A DNA stretch of 64,000 nucleotides from Paractinoplanes ferrugineus (lineage in GTDB: Bacteria; Actinomycetota; Actinomycetes; Mycobacteriales; Micromonosporaceae), in NCBI RefSeq assembly GCF_016862195.1, contig NZ_BOMM01000038.1, forward strand, positions 1 to 64,000, read 5' to 3'. The number at the start of each line of letters is the position of its first letter. Within the stretch, counting starts at the first letter, position 1. Positions 7,540 to 17,934 of the stretch are shown here, piece by piece. The position numbers were made by a program, and so were the translations under genes. The notes below the pieces were generated by a model. That model was not told the origin of the DNA. It worked only from the letters and a program-made list of their open reading frames with translations, and made no database searches.

Positions 7540-8610
7540 TCACCGGGCGCGCACGATCAGGGAGCGCCAGCCCGGCAGTGCCGAGTGGCGGTCGGCCCGG
7601 GCCCGGACGACGACCGGGCGGTGCGGGGCGAGAGCGGCGAGGAAGTCGGTCATCTGGTGGCGGGCCAGGCGGGCACCCGGGCAGGCGTGCGGGCCGGCGC
7701 CGAAGACCAGCTGGGCGGTGCGGGCGGGAGCCGGGTCGGCCGGGTCGGGAGCACGGCGGTGGGCGTCGACGGCATGCCGGGTGATCAGCAGCATGCGGTC
7801 ACCGACGTGCACCGGGCAGCCGTCGAGAGCACCGCCGGCGGCGGCCACGCGAGGCAGGAGCGGGGTGGGCGCGGTGACGCGCAGCAACTCGTCGGCGAGG
7901 GCCGGGTCTTGCGCGTACGCCCACAGGTCCGCACTTCGGCAAGCCCACGCCGCGGCCCGGGGGAGCGCGGCGACGGTGGTGTTCACCGCGGCCACGGCGA
8001 GGGTGGCAGCCAGCCCGCTCGGCGCCGGTCCGTGCTCGACGAGCGTCAGCAGGTGCCACGCCGCCCGCTCGGCCTCTCGTTCGCCGTGCCGGCGGCGGCG
8101 CGGGCCGGGCCGGTGGGACCGCACGGCCGTGGCTCCGACCTGCTGGGCGGCGGCGGCCAGGGTCAGCGGGTCGATCGTCAGATCCAGCAGGGCGGCCGCG
8201 GTGGTTCCGGCGATCTCCGCGGCGACCGGCACGAGATCCACGCTCCCGCCCCGGGCGAGTGGCGCCAGGCGCTCGTCGATCACCTCGCGCCAGAGCGGGC
8301 GCAGCCGCTCGACGCCGGCGGCGCCCAACCGCTCGGCCACGTCGCGGCGGGCCTGCCGATGGGCGTCGCCCTGCTGGTCGAACAGGCCACCGGAGCCGGC
8401 CAGCCGGTCGACGGCCCCGCCGGTGGTGCCGGTGGCGGTCCGGTCGAGCGGGATCCGGGTCAGGGCGGTGACGACCGCCTCGCGGTCGTGGACAAGCACG
8501 GTTCGCCCGATCCGGAGCACCGGCCGGCGCCGGGTGGCGGCCAGCAGACCGAACAGGATCGGGTGACTGCGCAGGTAGACCCGCCGGTCGAGGGCTCGGG
8601 AGGCGCTCAC
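7540..8610 (-). CDS. Cytochrome P450, short and atypical
   Basis: 356 aa, against about 400 for most bacterial P450s. The heme-binding loop FGAGPHACPG is intact (Cys 310) and the K-helix ExxR is ELLR (241-244). The I-helix region reads AVAAVNTT (about 205-212): the usual acid before Thr is Asn 210, so proton delivery for oxygen activation may differ. The N-terminus lacks a membrane anchor, as expected for bacteria. GTG overlaps the preceding ligase stop (GTGA), showing translational coupling within the cluster. It probably oxidises the cluster's alkyl product; the substrate is unknown. Confidence 0.82.
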   Translation of the reverse strand: MSASRALDRRVYLRSHPILFGLLAATRRRPVLRIGRTVLVHDREAVVTALTRIPLDRTATGTTGGAVDRLAGSGGLFDQQGDAHRQARRDVAERLGAAGVERLRPLWREVIDERLAPLARGGSVDLVPVAAEIAGTTAAALLDLTIDPLTLAAAAQQVGATAVRSHRPGPRRRRHGEREAERAAWHLLTLVEHGPAPSGLAATLAVAAVNTTVAALPRAAAWACRSADLWAYAQDPALADELLRVTAPTPLLPRVAAAGGALDGCPVHVGDRMLLITRHAVDAHRRAPDPADPAPARTAQLVFGAGPHACPGARLARHQMTDFLAALAPHRPVVVRARADRHSALPGWRSLIVRAR

Positions 8611-10061
8611 GCGGTGGCCGCCAGGCGGGCGGTGGCGGCGCGGTCGGGTTTGCGGGACCGGCCGGCCAGCGGGATCGGGGCGAACACGACCCGGTCCGGA
8701 CGGGCCGCCCCCATCCGGGACAGCGGCTCACGCAGGGCGGCGCGGATCTCAGGTTCGCCGGCGTTCGCGGCGGGCTGGATGACGGCCACCACGCGCTCGT
8801 CGCCGTCCCCCGCCGGGACGCCCACCAGCAGCGCCAACTCCACGCCGGGTACGTGCAGCGACGGCTCGTAGAGGCCCGGATAGATGTTCTCGGCCCCGCG
8901 CAGGATCATGTCCTTGAGGCGGCCGCCCAGGATGACCCGCCCGTTCTCGACCCGGCCCAGGTCGCCGGTTCGGACCGCGGCGAAGGGCTCCTCGCCCAGA
9001 TAGCGGTCCGCCGCCGTCGGCCCCGACAGCAGCAGCTCACCGTCCGCCCCCGCACCTTCAGCCGACGGCTCGGTGGGTGCCGGGGACACTGCCGCTGTCA
9101 CGCCGGGCAGCAGGGTGCCGATCAGGTCGCCCGCACCGGTGAAGGCGGACTTCTCGGCGTACTCGACAGCGGCGGCGGGGAAGACCTCGGTCAGGGCGTA
9201 GACGCCCCACGCCTCGTCGGCGCCGGCCGCGCGTACGGCCCGCAGCAGGCCGGCGCTCACCGGGGCGGACCCGCTGTAGACGCGGCCGGTGAAGCGGACC
9301 CCGGCGGCCAGGGCGGCGCGCAGCTGCGGGGGCGTCAGATAGGTCGCCTGCGGCGTCAGGTTCCGGATCTGCCGGGCCAGGCCGCGGCGGGCCGGCAGGG
9401 CCACCGGGGCGCCGGCGGCCAGCGACGGCAGCAGGACGAAGAAGGTGCCGCCCAGCACCGGCACGCCGGGGACCGGGCGGACCAGGTCGCGTACCGCGGT
9501 CATACCGGCCGACAGCGAGCCGCGGGTGTGCACGACGGCGCGGGGGCGGCTGGTCGTGCCCGAGGTGAAGACGATCACCGCGTCGCCGTCGCCGTCGAAG
9601 CCCGGGGGGAGCGGACCGGGCTTGGGGCGCAGCGGTGGCGGAGCGCCGGGCAGGCGGCGGCCGATCGTGCGGACCGGGGCCAGGCCGCTCAGGGCGGGCA
9701 GCGCGAGGTGGGCGCGGCGGGCCAGCGGCGCCAGCCGGCCGGCCACCGCCTGGGCGGCGGCGTCGGCCAGGATCAGCCGCGGGGCGGCCAGGGCGAGGCG
9801 GGCCGAGAGCACGTCCGGGCCGGCGGTCGGGTCGAGCACGGCGATGCGCAACCCCAGGTGGTACGCGGCGAGCAGGGTGGCCAGCGAGCGCGCTCCCGGG
9901 CGTACCGCCAGACCGATGGTGTCCCCGGCGACCAGCCCGGCCGAACGCAGCGCCACGGCGTAGCCGTGCGTGAGAGTGGCCAGCTCGCCGCGAGTCGCCC
10001 GGCCGGCCAGAGCCGGTCGGTCGTCGCCCTCGCGGAGGCCGCCGATGAGGTCGGTGAGCAT
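8607..10061 (-). CDS. Class I adenylate-forming enzyme, OleC-like / acyl-CoA synthetase-like
   Basis: 484 aa. The phosphate-binding loop is FTSGTTSRPRAVVH (about 165-178), and YALTEVFPAA is in the position of the YGxTE motif. RTGDLG and GRLKDMILRGAENI are the hinge motifs, and Lys 471 (RKPDRA) is in the catalytic-lysine position. The family activates carboxylates with ATP; in ole pathways OleC instead closes a beta-hydroxy acid to a beta-lactone. The TE-hydrophobic-Pro pattern and the neighbours favour OleC, but a plain fatty acyl-AMP/CoA ligase is possible. ATG at 10061 overlaps the glycosyltransferase stop by one base (TGATG). Confidence 0.8.
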   Translation of the reverse strand: MLTDLIGGLREGDDRPALAGRATRGELATLTHGYAVALRSAGLVAGDTIGLAVRPGARSLATLLAAYHLGLRIAVLDPTAGPDVLSARLALAAPRLILADAAAQAVAGRLAPLARRAHLALPALSGLAPVRTIGRRLPGAPPPLRPKPGPLPPGFDGDGDAVIVFTSGTTSRPRAVVHTRGSLSAGMTAVRDLVRPVPGVPVLGGTFFVLLPSLAAGAPVALPARRGLARQIRNLTPQATYLTPPQLRAALAAGVRFTGRVYSGSAPVSAGLLRAVRAAGADEAWGVYALTEVFPAAAVEYAEKSAFTGAGDLIGTLLPGVTAAVSPAPTEPSAEGAGADGELLLSGPTAADRYLGEEPFAAVRTGDLGRVENGRVILGGRLKDMILRGAENIYPGLYEPSLHVPGVELALLVGVPAGDGDERVVAVIQPAANAGEPEIRAALREPLSRMGAARPDRVVFAPIPLAGRSRKPDRAATARLAATA

Positions 10062-10795
10062 CAGCGCGGATCCGCCGAGAGAATGCCGCTGCCCTGGCCG
10101 AGGTACCACCGCGCGGTGCCGAGCACGCCGTAGGCCTTGATCCGGCGGGTGGAGTTGGCGACCACCATGCGGCGGCTGTGGACGATCGCCGGGGTGGTGC
10201 GGCGCACCCGGTTGAGGAACGTGCGGTCGGTCGGGGACGGGCGCCGGGGCATGCCGCCACAGGCCTCGTAGAGCTTCGCGGTGATCGCCATGTTGTTGCC
10301 GGCGTGCATCCGGTAGGGGGCCTTGAACTCGGGGCCGCGGTGCTCGGGCCGGAACCGGCCGAAACCGGCGGCTAGGGTCACGAGCAGGCGGAACCAGGCG
10401 CGGCCGAGCGGGCCGTGCTCGTCGCGGCGGGCCACCACGCGCCCGCATGCCAGGCCCCGGCCGTCGACCAGCGCCCGGCGGGCGGCCGCCACCCAGCCCG
10501 GGGCGGGCAGGCAGTCGGCGTCGGTGCGGGCCAGGTGCACGGCACCGTTGGCGATGGCGTGCCGGAACCCGGTGTCGACCGCGCAGCCGACCCCCTTCTC
10601 CGGCTCGATCAGCACGTGCACCGGGAACGGCGCGACGAGGCCGCGGGCGATCTCGGCGGTGGCATCGGCGGAGCCGTTGTCGACGACCAGGAGGGTGAAG
10701 TCGGTGTCGGTCTGCGCGGTCAGGGCGCGCAGCGTCTCGGTGATGCGGGCGGCCTCGTTGTAGGCCGGCACGATCACCCACAGCGGGGCGGTCAC
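10061..10795 (-). CDS. Family 2 glycosyltransferase
   Basis: 244 aa, GT-A fold. The N-terminal strand-loop VIVPAYNEAARITETL, LLVVDNGSADAT and the metal-binding TDAD (91-94) are the GT2 signatures. A following stretch (CGRVVARRDE, then MHAGNNMAI) fits the acceptor side. There is no membrane segment, so it should act in the cytoplasm. GTG at 10795 overlaps the stop of the condensing enzyme by four bases (GTGA). A glycosyltransferase inside an ole-type gene set is unusual and suggests a glycosylated lipid product. Donor and acceptor are unknown. Confidence 0.82.
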   Translation of the reverse strand: MTAPLWVIVPAYNEAARITETLRALTAQTDTDFTLLVVDNGSADATAEIARGLVAPFPVHVLIEPEKGVGCAVDTGFRHAIANGAVHLARTDADCLPAPGWVAAARRALVDGRGLACGRVVARRDEHGPLGRAWFRLLVTLAAGFGRFRPEHRGPEFKAPYRMHAGNNMAITAKLYEACGGMPRRPSPTDRTFLNRVRRTTPAIVHSRRMVVANSTRRIKAYGVLGTARWYLGQGSGILSADPR

Positions 10796-11787
10796 GAGAC
10801 CTCCCAGATCATCGTCATCAGGCTCACGCCGCCGCCCAGGCCGACCAGCAGCACCCGGTCGCCGGTCTCCAGCGTCGGCCGCACCCGGGCGAGCTGCACC
10901 CCGAGGGTCGCCGAGGCCATGTTGCCCAACTCGCCGACGGTCACCTCGAGCTTCTCCGGGGGTACGCCGGTGACCTGCACGAAGCGTTCCAGGTAGGGGA
11001 GCGACACCTGGTGGACGAGGACCTTGGCGTACGCGTCCCAGCCGTACCCGGTGCGCTTCGCCACCCGATCGAGCAGCCCGGCACCGATGGTCTCGAAGAT
11101 CCGGCGCAGCCGGTGCCCGTCGCCGGTGAAGTAGGTGTGCTCGTCGCCGCGCGGATGCCGCGAGCCGCCGCCGAAGATGCCGCCGGCCGCCCAGTGCTCG
11201 GAGTGGGTGTCGCCGTCCACGTCGAGGATGCCGCCGGTCGCGACCCTCTCGACGAGCACCGCCGCGCCGGCGTCGCCGAACGTGTAACCGGCGAACGCGC
11301 TGCGGGCCTGGGCGAGACCGTCGACCTTGGGACGCATCGCGCGGGTCGGGGTCTCGCCGGTGACCACCAGGGCGCGGGTGGCCCGGCCGGCCAGGATCAT
11401 CGAGCGGGCCAGGTCGATGCCGTTGAGGAAGCTGTTGCAGGCGTTCGTCACGTCCAGCGCGTGCGCCCGGCTGCCCAGCGCCGCCTGCACCACGTGCGCG
11501 GTGGCCGGCTCGGCCATGTCGCGGGTGGCGCTCGCGAACAGCAGCAGGTCGACGTCGAGCGGGTCGGTGCCGGTCTCCGCGAGAACTTTGGTGGCGGCGT
11601 CGACGGCCAGGTCCGACGCGTACTCGCCGGCGCTCGCCATCCGCCGCCGCCGGATGCCGGTGGCCTGTTCGAACATGCCCGGTGGCAATCTCAGTCCGCT
11701 GGCCAGCGCAACCTGGCGTTGCAGATCGGCCGTCGGCACCTCGCGGGCCGGCAGGGCGTACGCGATCCCGGTGATCCCCACATTCAT
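10792..11787 (-). CDS. KAS III / OleA-like thiolase-fold condensing enzyme
   Basis: 331 aa, the length of FabH and OleA. The nucleophile is Cys 117 in DVTNACNSFLNG, His 259 is in VLVHQVSLPYL, and Asn 289 is in ELGNMASATLG, so the Cys-His-Asn triad is complete. FabH makes the first acetoacetyl-ACP; OleA joins two fatty acyl-CoAs head to head. NAC rather than AAC at the nucleophile and the linked ligase and SDR favour a secondary-metabolism or OleA-like role over FabH. It is the first gene of the coupled minus-strand operon and is divergent from the antiporter across about 110 bases. Confidence 0.85.
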   Translation of the reverse strand: MNVGITGIAYALPAREVPTADLQRQVALASGLRLPPGMFEQATGIRRRRMASAGEYASDLAVDAATKVLAETGTDPLDVDLLLFASATRDMAEPATAHVVQAALGSRAHALDVTNACNSFLNGIDLARSMILAGRATRALVVTGETPTRAMRPKVDGLAQARSAFAGYTFGDAGAAVLVERVATGGILDVDGDTHSEHWAAGGIFGGGSRHPRGDEHTYFTGDGHRLRRIFETIGAGLLDRVAKRTGYGWDAYAKVLVHQVSLPYLERFVQVTGVPPEKLEVTVGELGNMASATLGVQLARVRPTLETGDRVLLVGLGGGVSLMTMIWEVS

Positions 11788-11896
11788 GCGCGACAGCCTT
11801 TCTCATCCGCGTACCCCCGGGCGTGAGTAGGGATGCTCAAACTGGGGTGATGCTCCGCACGCGCCGACGCATTCAGCATTCAATAAGCTCTTGGCC

Positions 11897-13468
11897 ATGG
11901 GTGGCATCGTCGACGTGGTCGTTCTTGTCGCCATCTCGGTCATCGGCGCGGCCCTGGCCCGTCGCCTCGGGTTCGTGGCACCTCTCGTCCTGCTCGTCGC
12001 GGGGCTCGGGTTGTCCTACGTCCCGGGGTTCCCGGAGGCCGAGCTGGAACCGGAGTTGGTGCTCATCGGCATCCTCCCGCCGCTGCTCTACGTGGCCGCG
12101 CTGCAGACGTCGGTGCCCGCGTTCCGCCGGGCGCTGCGGCCGATCCTGCTGCTCGCGGTGGGTCTCGTGCTGGTCTCGGCGTTCGTCGTCGGGTTCGTCG
12201 TGCACTGGTTGCTGCCGGACATCCCGCTCGCCGCGTGTGTGGCCCTCGGCGCGGTCGTCGCGCCGCCCGACGCGGTGTCGGCGACGGCGATCGCGCGCAG
12301 CGTGGGCCTGCCGCGCCGGGTGGTGACGATCCTCGAGGGGGAGAGCCTGCTCAACGACGCGACGGCGCTGGTCATGGTGCGGATCGCGGTGGCCGCGATC
12401 GGCGGCGGCGTGGTCGGGTTCGGGCCGATCGCCGGGGAGGTGGCGCTCAAGGCCGGCGGTGGGGTGCTGATCGGCCTGGTGGGCGCGGTCCTGGCGGCCA
12501 AGCTGCACCGCAAGATCGAGGACCCGCTGCTGGAGGACGCGGTCTCGCTGCTCACCCCGTTCGTGGTGGTGATCGTCGCCGAGGAGCTGCACTCGTCGAG
12601 CGTCGTGGCCGTCGTGATCGCCGGGCTCTACCTCGGCCACCGCATCCCCTACCTGCTGTCGGCGACGTCCCGGCTGCAGATGGACGCGGTCTGGCGGTTG
12701 CTCACCTTCCTGCTCGAAGGCGTCGTGTTCCTGCTGGTGGGACTGCAGCTGCGGCACATCGGCGAGAGCATCGAGACGGACGTCGGCACCACGATCGGCG
12801 TGACCGTGGCGGTCTTCGCCACGCTGGTGGCGGTGCGGTTCCTCTGGATGTACCCGGCGACCTACCTGGTGCGGCTGGTGCCGAGGATCCGGCAGCGCGA
12901 GGAACGGCCGCCACCGAGTGTGCCGACCGTGCTGGCCTGGGCGGGCATGCGCGGGGTGGTCACCCTCGCGGCTGCCCAGACGCTGCCGCAGGAGGGTGGG
13001 GACGTGCCGGAATACCACCGGGACCTGTTCATCTTCGTGGCCTTCGCGGTGATCGTGCTGACCCTGCTCATCCAGGGCACCACGCTGCCGTGGCTGGCGG
13101 TGCGGCTCGGCGTGCGGCAGGACACCAGCGCCGAGGACGCGCTGGCCGAGGCCGGGGTGCAGCATCAAGCCGGCCGTGCCGCCCTCGAAGCCCTGGAGAG
13201 CCGCGCCGGGGACGCGCCCAGCGAGGTGGTCGCCCGGCTGCGGTCGTTGGTCGGCAGCCGGTCCAACAACGCGTGGGAACGGCTCGGCAATCAGGAGCAG
13301 GAAACGCCCTCGGCGGCGTACGGTCGGCTGCGACGCGAGATGATCAGCGCGGAACGGCACGTCTTCAAGATCGCCCGCAACGAGGGGCGGATCCCCGAGG
13401 AGGTGCTGGTGCGCGCCCAGCGTGAACTTGACTTGGAAGAGTCCCAGCTGCAACGGAGTGACGATTGA
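11897..13468 (+). CDS. Na+/H+ antiporter, CPA1 (NhaP) family
   Basis: About 523 aa with roughly 12 membrane segments in the first 400 residues. The ion-binding motifs are APPDAVSATAI (Pro-Asp, about 122-132) and GESLLNDATALV (Asn-Asp, about 148-159), both intact, and GMRGVVTLAAAQ matches the conserved arginine segment near residue 350. It exchanges cytoplasmic Na+ or K+ for H+ at the membrane. The C-terminal about 120 residues are cytoplasmic, charged and helical. ATG at 11897 is chosen; TTG six bases earlier is an alternative. The last codon overlaps the zinc-finger gene (TTGA). Confidence 0.9.
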   Translation: MGGIVDVVVLVAISVIGAALARRLGFVAPLVLLVAGLGLSYVPGFPEAELEPELVLIGILPPLLYVAALQTSVPAFRRALRPILLLAVGLVLVSAFVVGFVVHWLLPDIPLAACVALGAVVAPPDAVSATAIARSVGLPRRVVTILEGESLLNDATALVMVRIAVAAIGGGVVGFGPIAGEVALKAGGGVLIGLVGAVLAAKLHRKIEDPLLEDAVSLLTPFVVVIVAEELHSSSVVAVVIAGLYLGHRIPYLLSATSRLQMDAVWRLLTFLLEGVVFLLVGLQLRHIGESIETDVGTTIGVTVAVFATLVAVRFLWMYPATYLVRLVPRIRQREERPPPSVPTVLAWAGMRGVVTLAAAQTLPQEGGDVPEYHRDLFIFVAFAVIVLTLLIQGTTLPWLAVRLGVRQDTSAEDALAEAGVQHQAGRAALEALESRAGDAPSEVVARLRSLVGSRSNNAWERLGNQEQETPSAAYGRLRREMISAERHVFKIARNEGRIPEEVLVRAQRELDLEESQLQRSDD

Positions 13469-13728
13469 ACTGCACGCACCTGACGGAGGCCGGGAGACCG
13501 GAGCCGCAGACGGCGTACGAGGATGGCTGCCCCCAGTGCGTGGCCGCGGGTTTCACCGGATGGGTGCACCTGCGCACGTGCCTGACCTGCGGACTGGTCG
13601 CCTGCTGCGACTCGTCGCCGCGCCGGCACATGTCGGCGCATTACGAACAGACTGAACACCCGGTGATGCGGTCGTACGAACCGGGGGAGAAATGGCGTTG
13701 GTGCTTCGCGGACGAACTTCTGGGATAG
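13465..13728 (+). CDS. UBP-type zinc finger protein
   Basis: 87 aa, almost wholly one ZnF-UBP domain. Probable zinc ligands are Cys3, His5, Cys22, Cys25, Cys39, Cys42, Cys47, His55, His59 and His65, in the family order CxH...CxxC...CxxC...C...H...HxxxxxH. In eukaryotes the domain binds the ubiquitin C-terminus; bacterial versions often occur next to or fused with CPA1 antiporters, and here the TTG start overlaps the antiporter stop. That coupling suggests a regulatory or accessory subunit of the transporter, which is inference. Confidence 0.82.
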   Translation: MNCTHLTEAGRPEPQTAYEDGCPQCVAAGFTGWVHLRTCLTCGLVACCDSSPRRHMSAHYEQTEHPVMRSYEPGEKWRWCFADELLG

Positions 13729-13746
13729 CGCTCCTAGGCTGCTTCC

Positions 13747-14661
13747 ATGAGGACTCTTCTGGTGGGGGCCGGGGCGACCGGCGGCTACTTCGGCGGACGG
13801 CTGGCCCAGGCCGGCAAGGACGTCACGTTCCTGGTGCGCCCGGGGCGGCAGGAGACGCTGAGACGACGGGGGCTGCGCCTCAAGGGCCCCGACGGCGAGA
13901 CCGTGGTGCAGCCGCACACGGTCACCGCCGACACCCTGGACGGCCACTTCGACCTGGTCGTCCTGGCGGTCAAGAGTTACGGCCTGGAGCAGGCGCTGCT
14001 CGACATGGCGCCGGCGGTCGGACCGCGGACGGTGGTGGTGCCGCTGCTCAACGGCATGCGGCACGTCGACGAGCTGGAGGGCGCGTTCGGCCCGGAGCGG
14101 GCGTGGGGCGGCGTGTGCCTGATCTCGGCGACGCTCGACGACGACGGTGACGTGGTGCAGATGAGCGGGTTGCACCGGCTGGGCTACGGACCGCTCGACG
14201 GGGCCGAGGACGAGCGGCTGCCCGAGGTGACCTACGCGCTGAGCGGCACGGAGTTCGACTCGAACCCGTCGCTCACGATCGTCCAGGACATGTGGGAGAA
14301 GTGGATGTTCCTGGCCACCCTGGGCGCGGCCACCACGCTCATGCGCGGCTCGGTCGGGGAGATCAACGCGGCGCCGGGCGGGCTCGACCTCGGGGCGCGG
14401 ATCGCGGCCGAGGCGATGGCCGTGCTCACCGCGGCCGGCCACCCGGCCCGGCCCGGTGCGGTGTCCCTGCTGCGGACCGGTCTGTCCGGCACCGGCGTGT
14501 CCACCTCGTCGATGTACCGGGACCTGGTGCGGGGCGCTCCGGTCGAGGCCGACGCCATCCTTGGCGACTTCGTTGCCGAAGCCGCCAAGCATGACGTGCC
14601 GGCCCCGATGCTGTCGGCGGCGTACACCGCCCTCAGCATCTATTCCGCCAGGCGGGCCTGA
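13747..14661 (+). CDS. Ketopantoate reductase-family (ApbA/PanE) protein
   Basis: 304 aa. The Rossmann site is VGAGATGGYFGG (6-17), and VKSYGLEQAL plus PLLNGMRHVDEL are the conserved core of the family. The C-terminal helical domain carries EKWMFLATLGAATTLMRG, the segment with the catalytic Lys. The family reduces 2-dehydropantoate to pantoate with NADPH for CoA synthesis, but many actinobacterial paralogues have other 2-oxo acid substrates and no pantothenate genes are nearby. ATG at 13747 follows the zinc-finger stop by 18 bases. Confidence 0.82.
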   Translation: MRTLLVGAGATGGYFGGRLAQAGKDVTFLVRPGRQETLRRRGLRLKGPDGETVVQPHTVTADTLDGHFDLVVLAVKSYGLEQALLDMAPAVGPRTVVVPLLNGMRHVDELEGAFGPERAWGGVCLISATLDDDGDVVQMSGLHRLGYGPLDGAEDERLPEVTYALSGTEFDSNPSLTIVQDMWEKWMFLATLGAATTLMRGSVGEINAAPGGLDLGARIAAEAMAVLTAAGHPARPGAVSLLRTGLSGTGVSTSSMYRDLVRGAPVEADAILGDFVAEAAKHDVPAPMLSAAYTALSIYSARRA

Positions 14662-14662
14662 C

Positions 14663-15301
14663 TCAGCACTTCTTCCACGCGAGGTGGTAGATCGTGGCGA
14701 GGTTGGTGTCGGTCGAGTCCATCGTGATCATGCTGAGGTTCGCGCCGCTCGCCGAGCCGTTGCCGATGCGCAGTTCGGTGTTGATGTTCAGGTAGCGCTT
14801 CTCGCCGCACGGGGCCCACGCGTACGAGGCGAGTTCGACCATGTCGGTGCTCTGCCAGTCGCCGTCGCGGGGGCCGCCGAAGTCGTGCCGCGAGCGCACC
14901 GTCTGCGAGTAGCCCTGGAAGTAGTAGTTCGCCTGCTCGTAGGCCCACGCGCCGGGGTCGAGGCGCATGTAACCCCGGTAGTCGGTCTTGGCGATCGCGT
15001 AGGTGTACCCGGTCGGCACGTGCACGTTGAGCGCGAGCTGGCAGTTGCGCCGGAACTCGTCGGGCTTGGCGCCGTTGCCGACCTTGGCGATGTACTCGCT
15101 GTAGAGCACGGTGAACGCGGTGTTGTCGAGGGCGGGGAGCACCTGGGCCGAGCCGAGCGGACAGCCGGTGCCGTTGACCCCCGCCACCTCGATGACCATC
15201 TTGTCCGGCGGCGGCGGCGTGAATTTGGCCGGCGAACTCACCGGCGAACCGGCGAGCGTGGACAGGAAAAGGGCTCCGGCGGCGGCCAATGCATTCAGCA
15301 T
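14663..15301 (-). CDS. Secreted DUF4360-family protein
   Basis: 212 aa. The signal peptide is about residues 1-25 (MLNALAAAGALFLSTLAG), with cleavage near SSPA. The mature part matches DUF4360: GTGCPLGSAQV, FTVLYSEYIAKVG, NCQLALNVHVPTGYTYAI. Conserved Cys pairs fit an extracellular beta-rich domain. The family is common in fungi and actinomycetes, function unknown. ATG at 15301 has AGGAGGA eight bases upstream, one of the strongest ribosome sites in the window. It is convergent with the reductase gene, one base apart. Confidence 0.8.
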   Translation of the reverse strand: MLNALAAAGALFLSTLAGSPVSSPAKFTPPPPDKMVIEVAGVNGTGCPLGSAQVLPALDNTAFTVLYSEYIAKVGNGAKPDEFRRNCQLALNVHVPTGYTYAIAKTDYRGYMRLDPGAWAYEQANYYFQGYSQTVRSRHDFGGPRDGDWQSTDMVELASYAWAPCGEKRYLNINTELRIGNGSASGANLSMITMDSTDTNLATIYHLAWKKC

Positions 15302-15822
15302 TTAGTATTCCTCCTACGAAAAAGTGCGAATCGTGTCAAAACGCTGGAGGTAACATACTTTTTGCGAGGGGTACAAGCCTGGCAATAGGCTTGTAATCGT
15401 ATTGTGTCGGCATATCGCGGCCGTCTGTCCGGAGTTCGTTCCGACGACCGGACAAATTTCGCCGATCTGCCGTAAGAGCGGCCGACGTCCGGTCAAGGGT
15501 GACGAGACCCACATGGGCGGCGACGGAGCGGGGCGGATGCCGCCGGGGAATGCGAGGATCGGCGCCGGGCCCGCTCGCGTAACCGCTCGGAACGGCCGTC
15601 ACCAGCCATTGGTGCTCGGTGGGAGCGGTTGCCCCGGGGTCCGAAAACGATCGGCGGAGTTCCCCTGCACGGGGGTGGATCTGCGGGTAACCGGACAGTC
15701 GCGCCACCGTCGCCCGCGCGATCGGCGAGAATGACCGCGGACGCGGCCGCACAGGATTAGACCGGCGGAGCGGCGGGCATGACCCCGCTCGCCCGTGCGC
15801 CGGTGGAGGGGTGGAACAAGAA
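15302..15822. other. Intergenic region upstream of DUF4360 gene and glgX
   Basis: 520 bases without a gene. The left 150 bases are markedly less GC-rich than the surroundings and should hold the promoter of the DUF4360 gene. A palindrome lies at 15372-15395, and a second inverted repeat TGTCCGG/CCGGACA at 15426-15454. The right part must hold the glgX promoter; I see no clear -35/-10 pair there. Confidence 0.5.
15372..15395. promoter_or_regulatory. 9-bp inverted repeat, possible operator or hairpin
   Basis: TACAAGCCT, six-base spacer GGCAAT, then AGGCTTGTA: a perfect 9-base inverted repeat 71 bases upstream of the DUF4360 start codon. It could be a repressor or activator site. No run of T follows on either strand, so a terminator is less likely. 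Confidence 0.45.
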
Positions 15823-17933
<2,111 letters not shown>

Positions 17934-17934
<1 letters not shown>

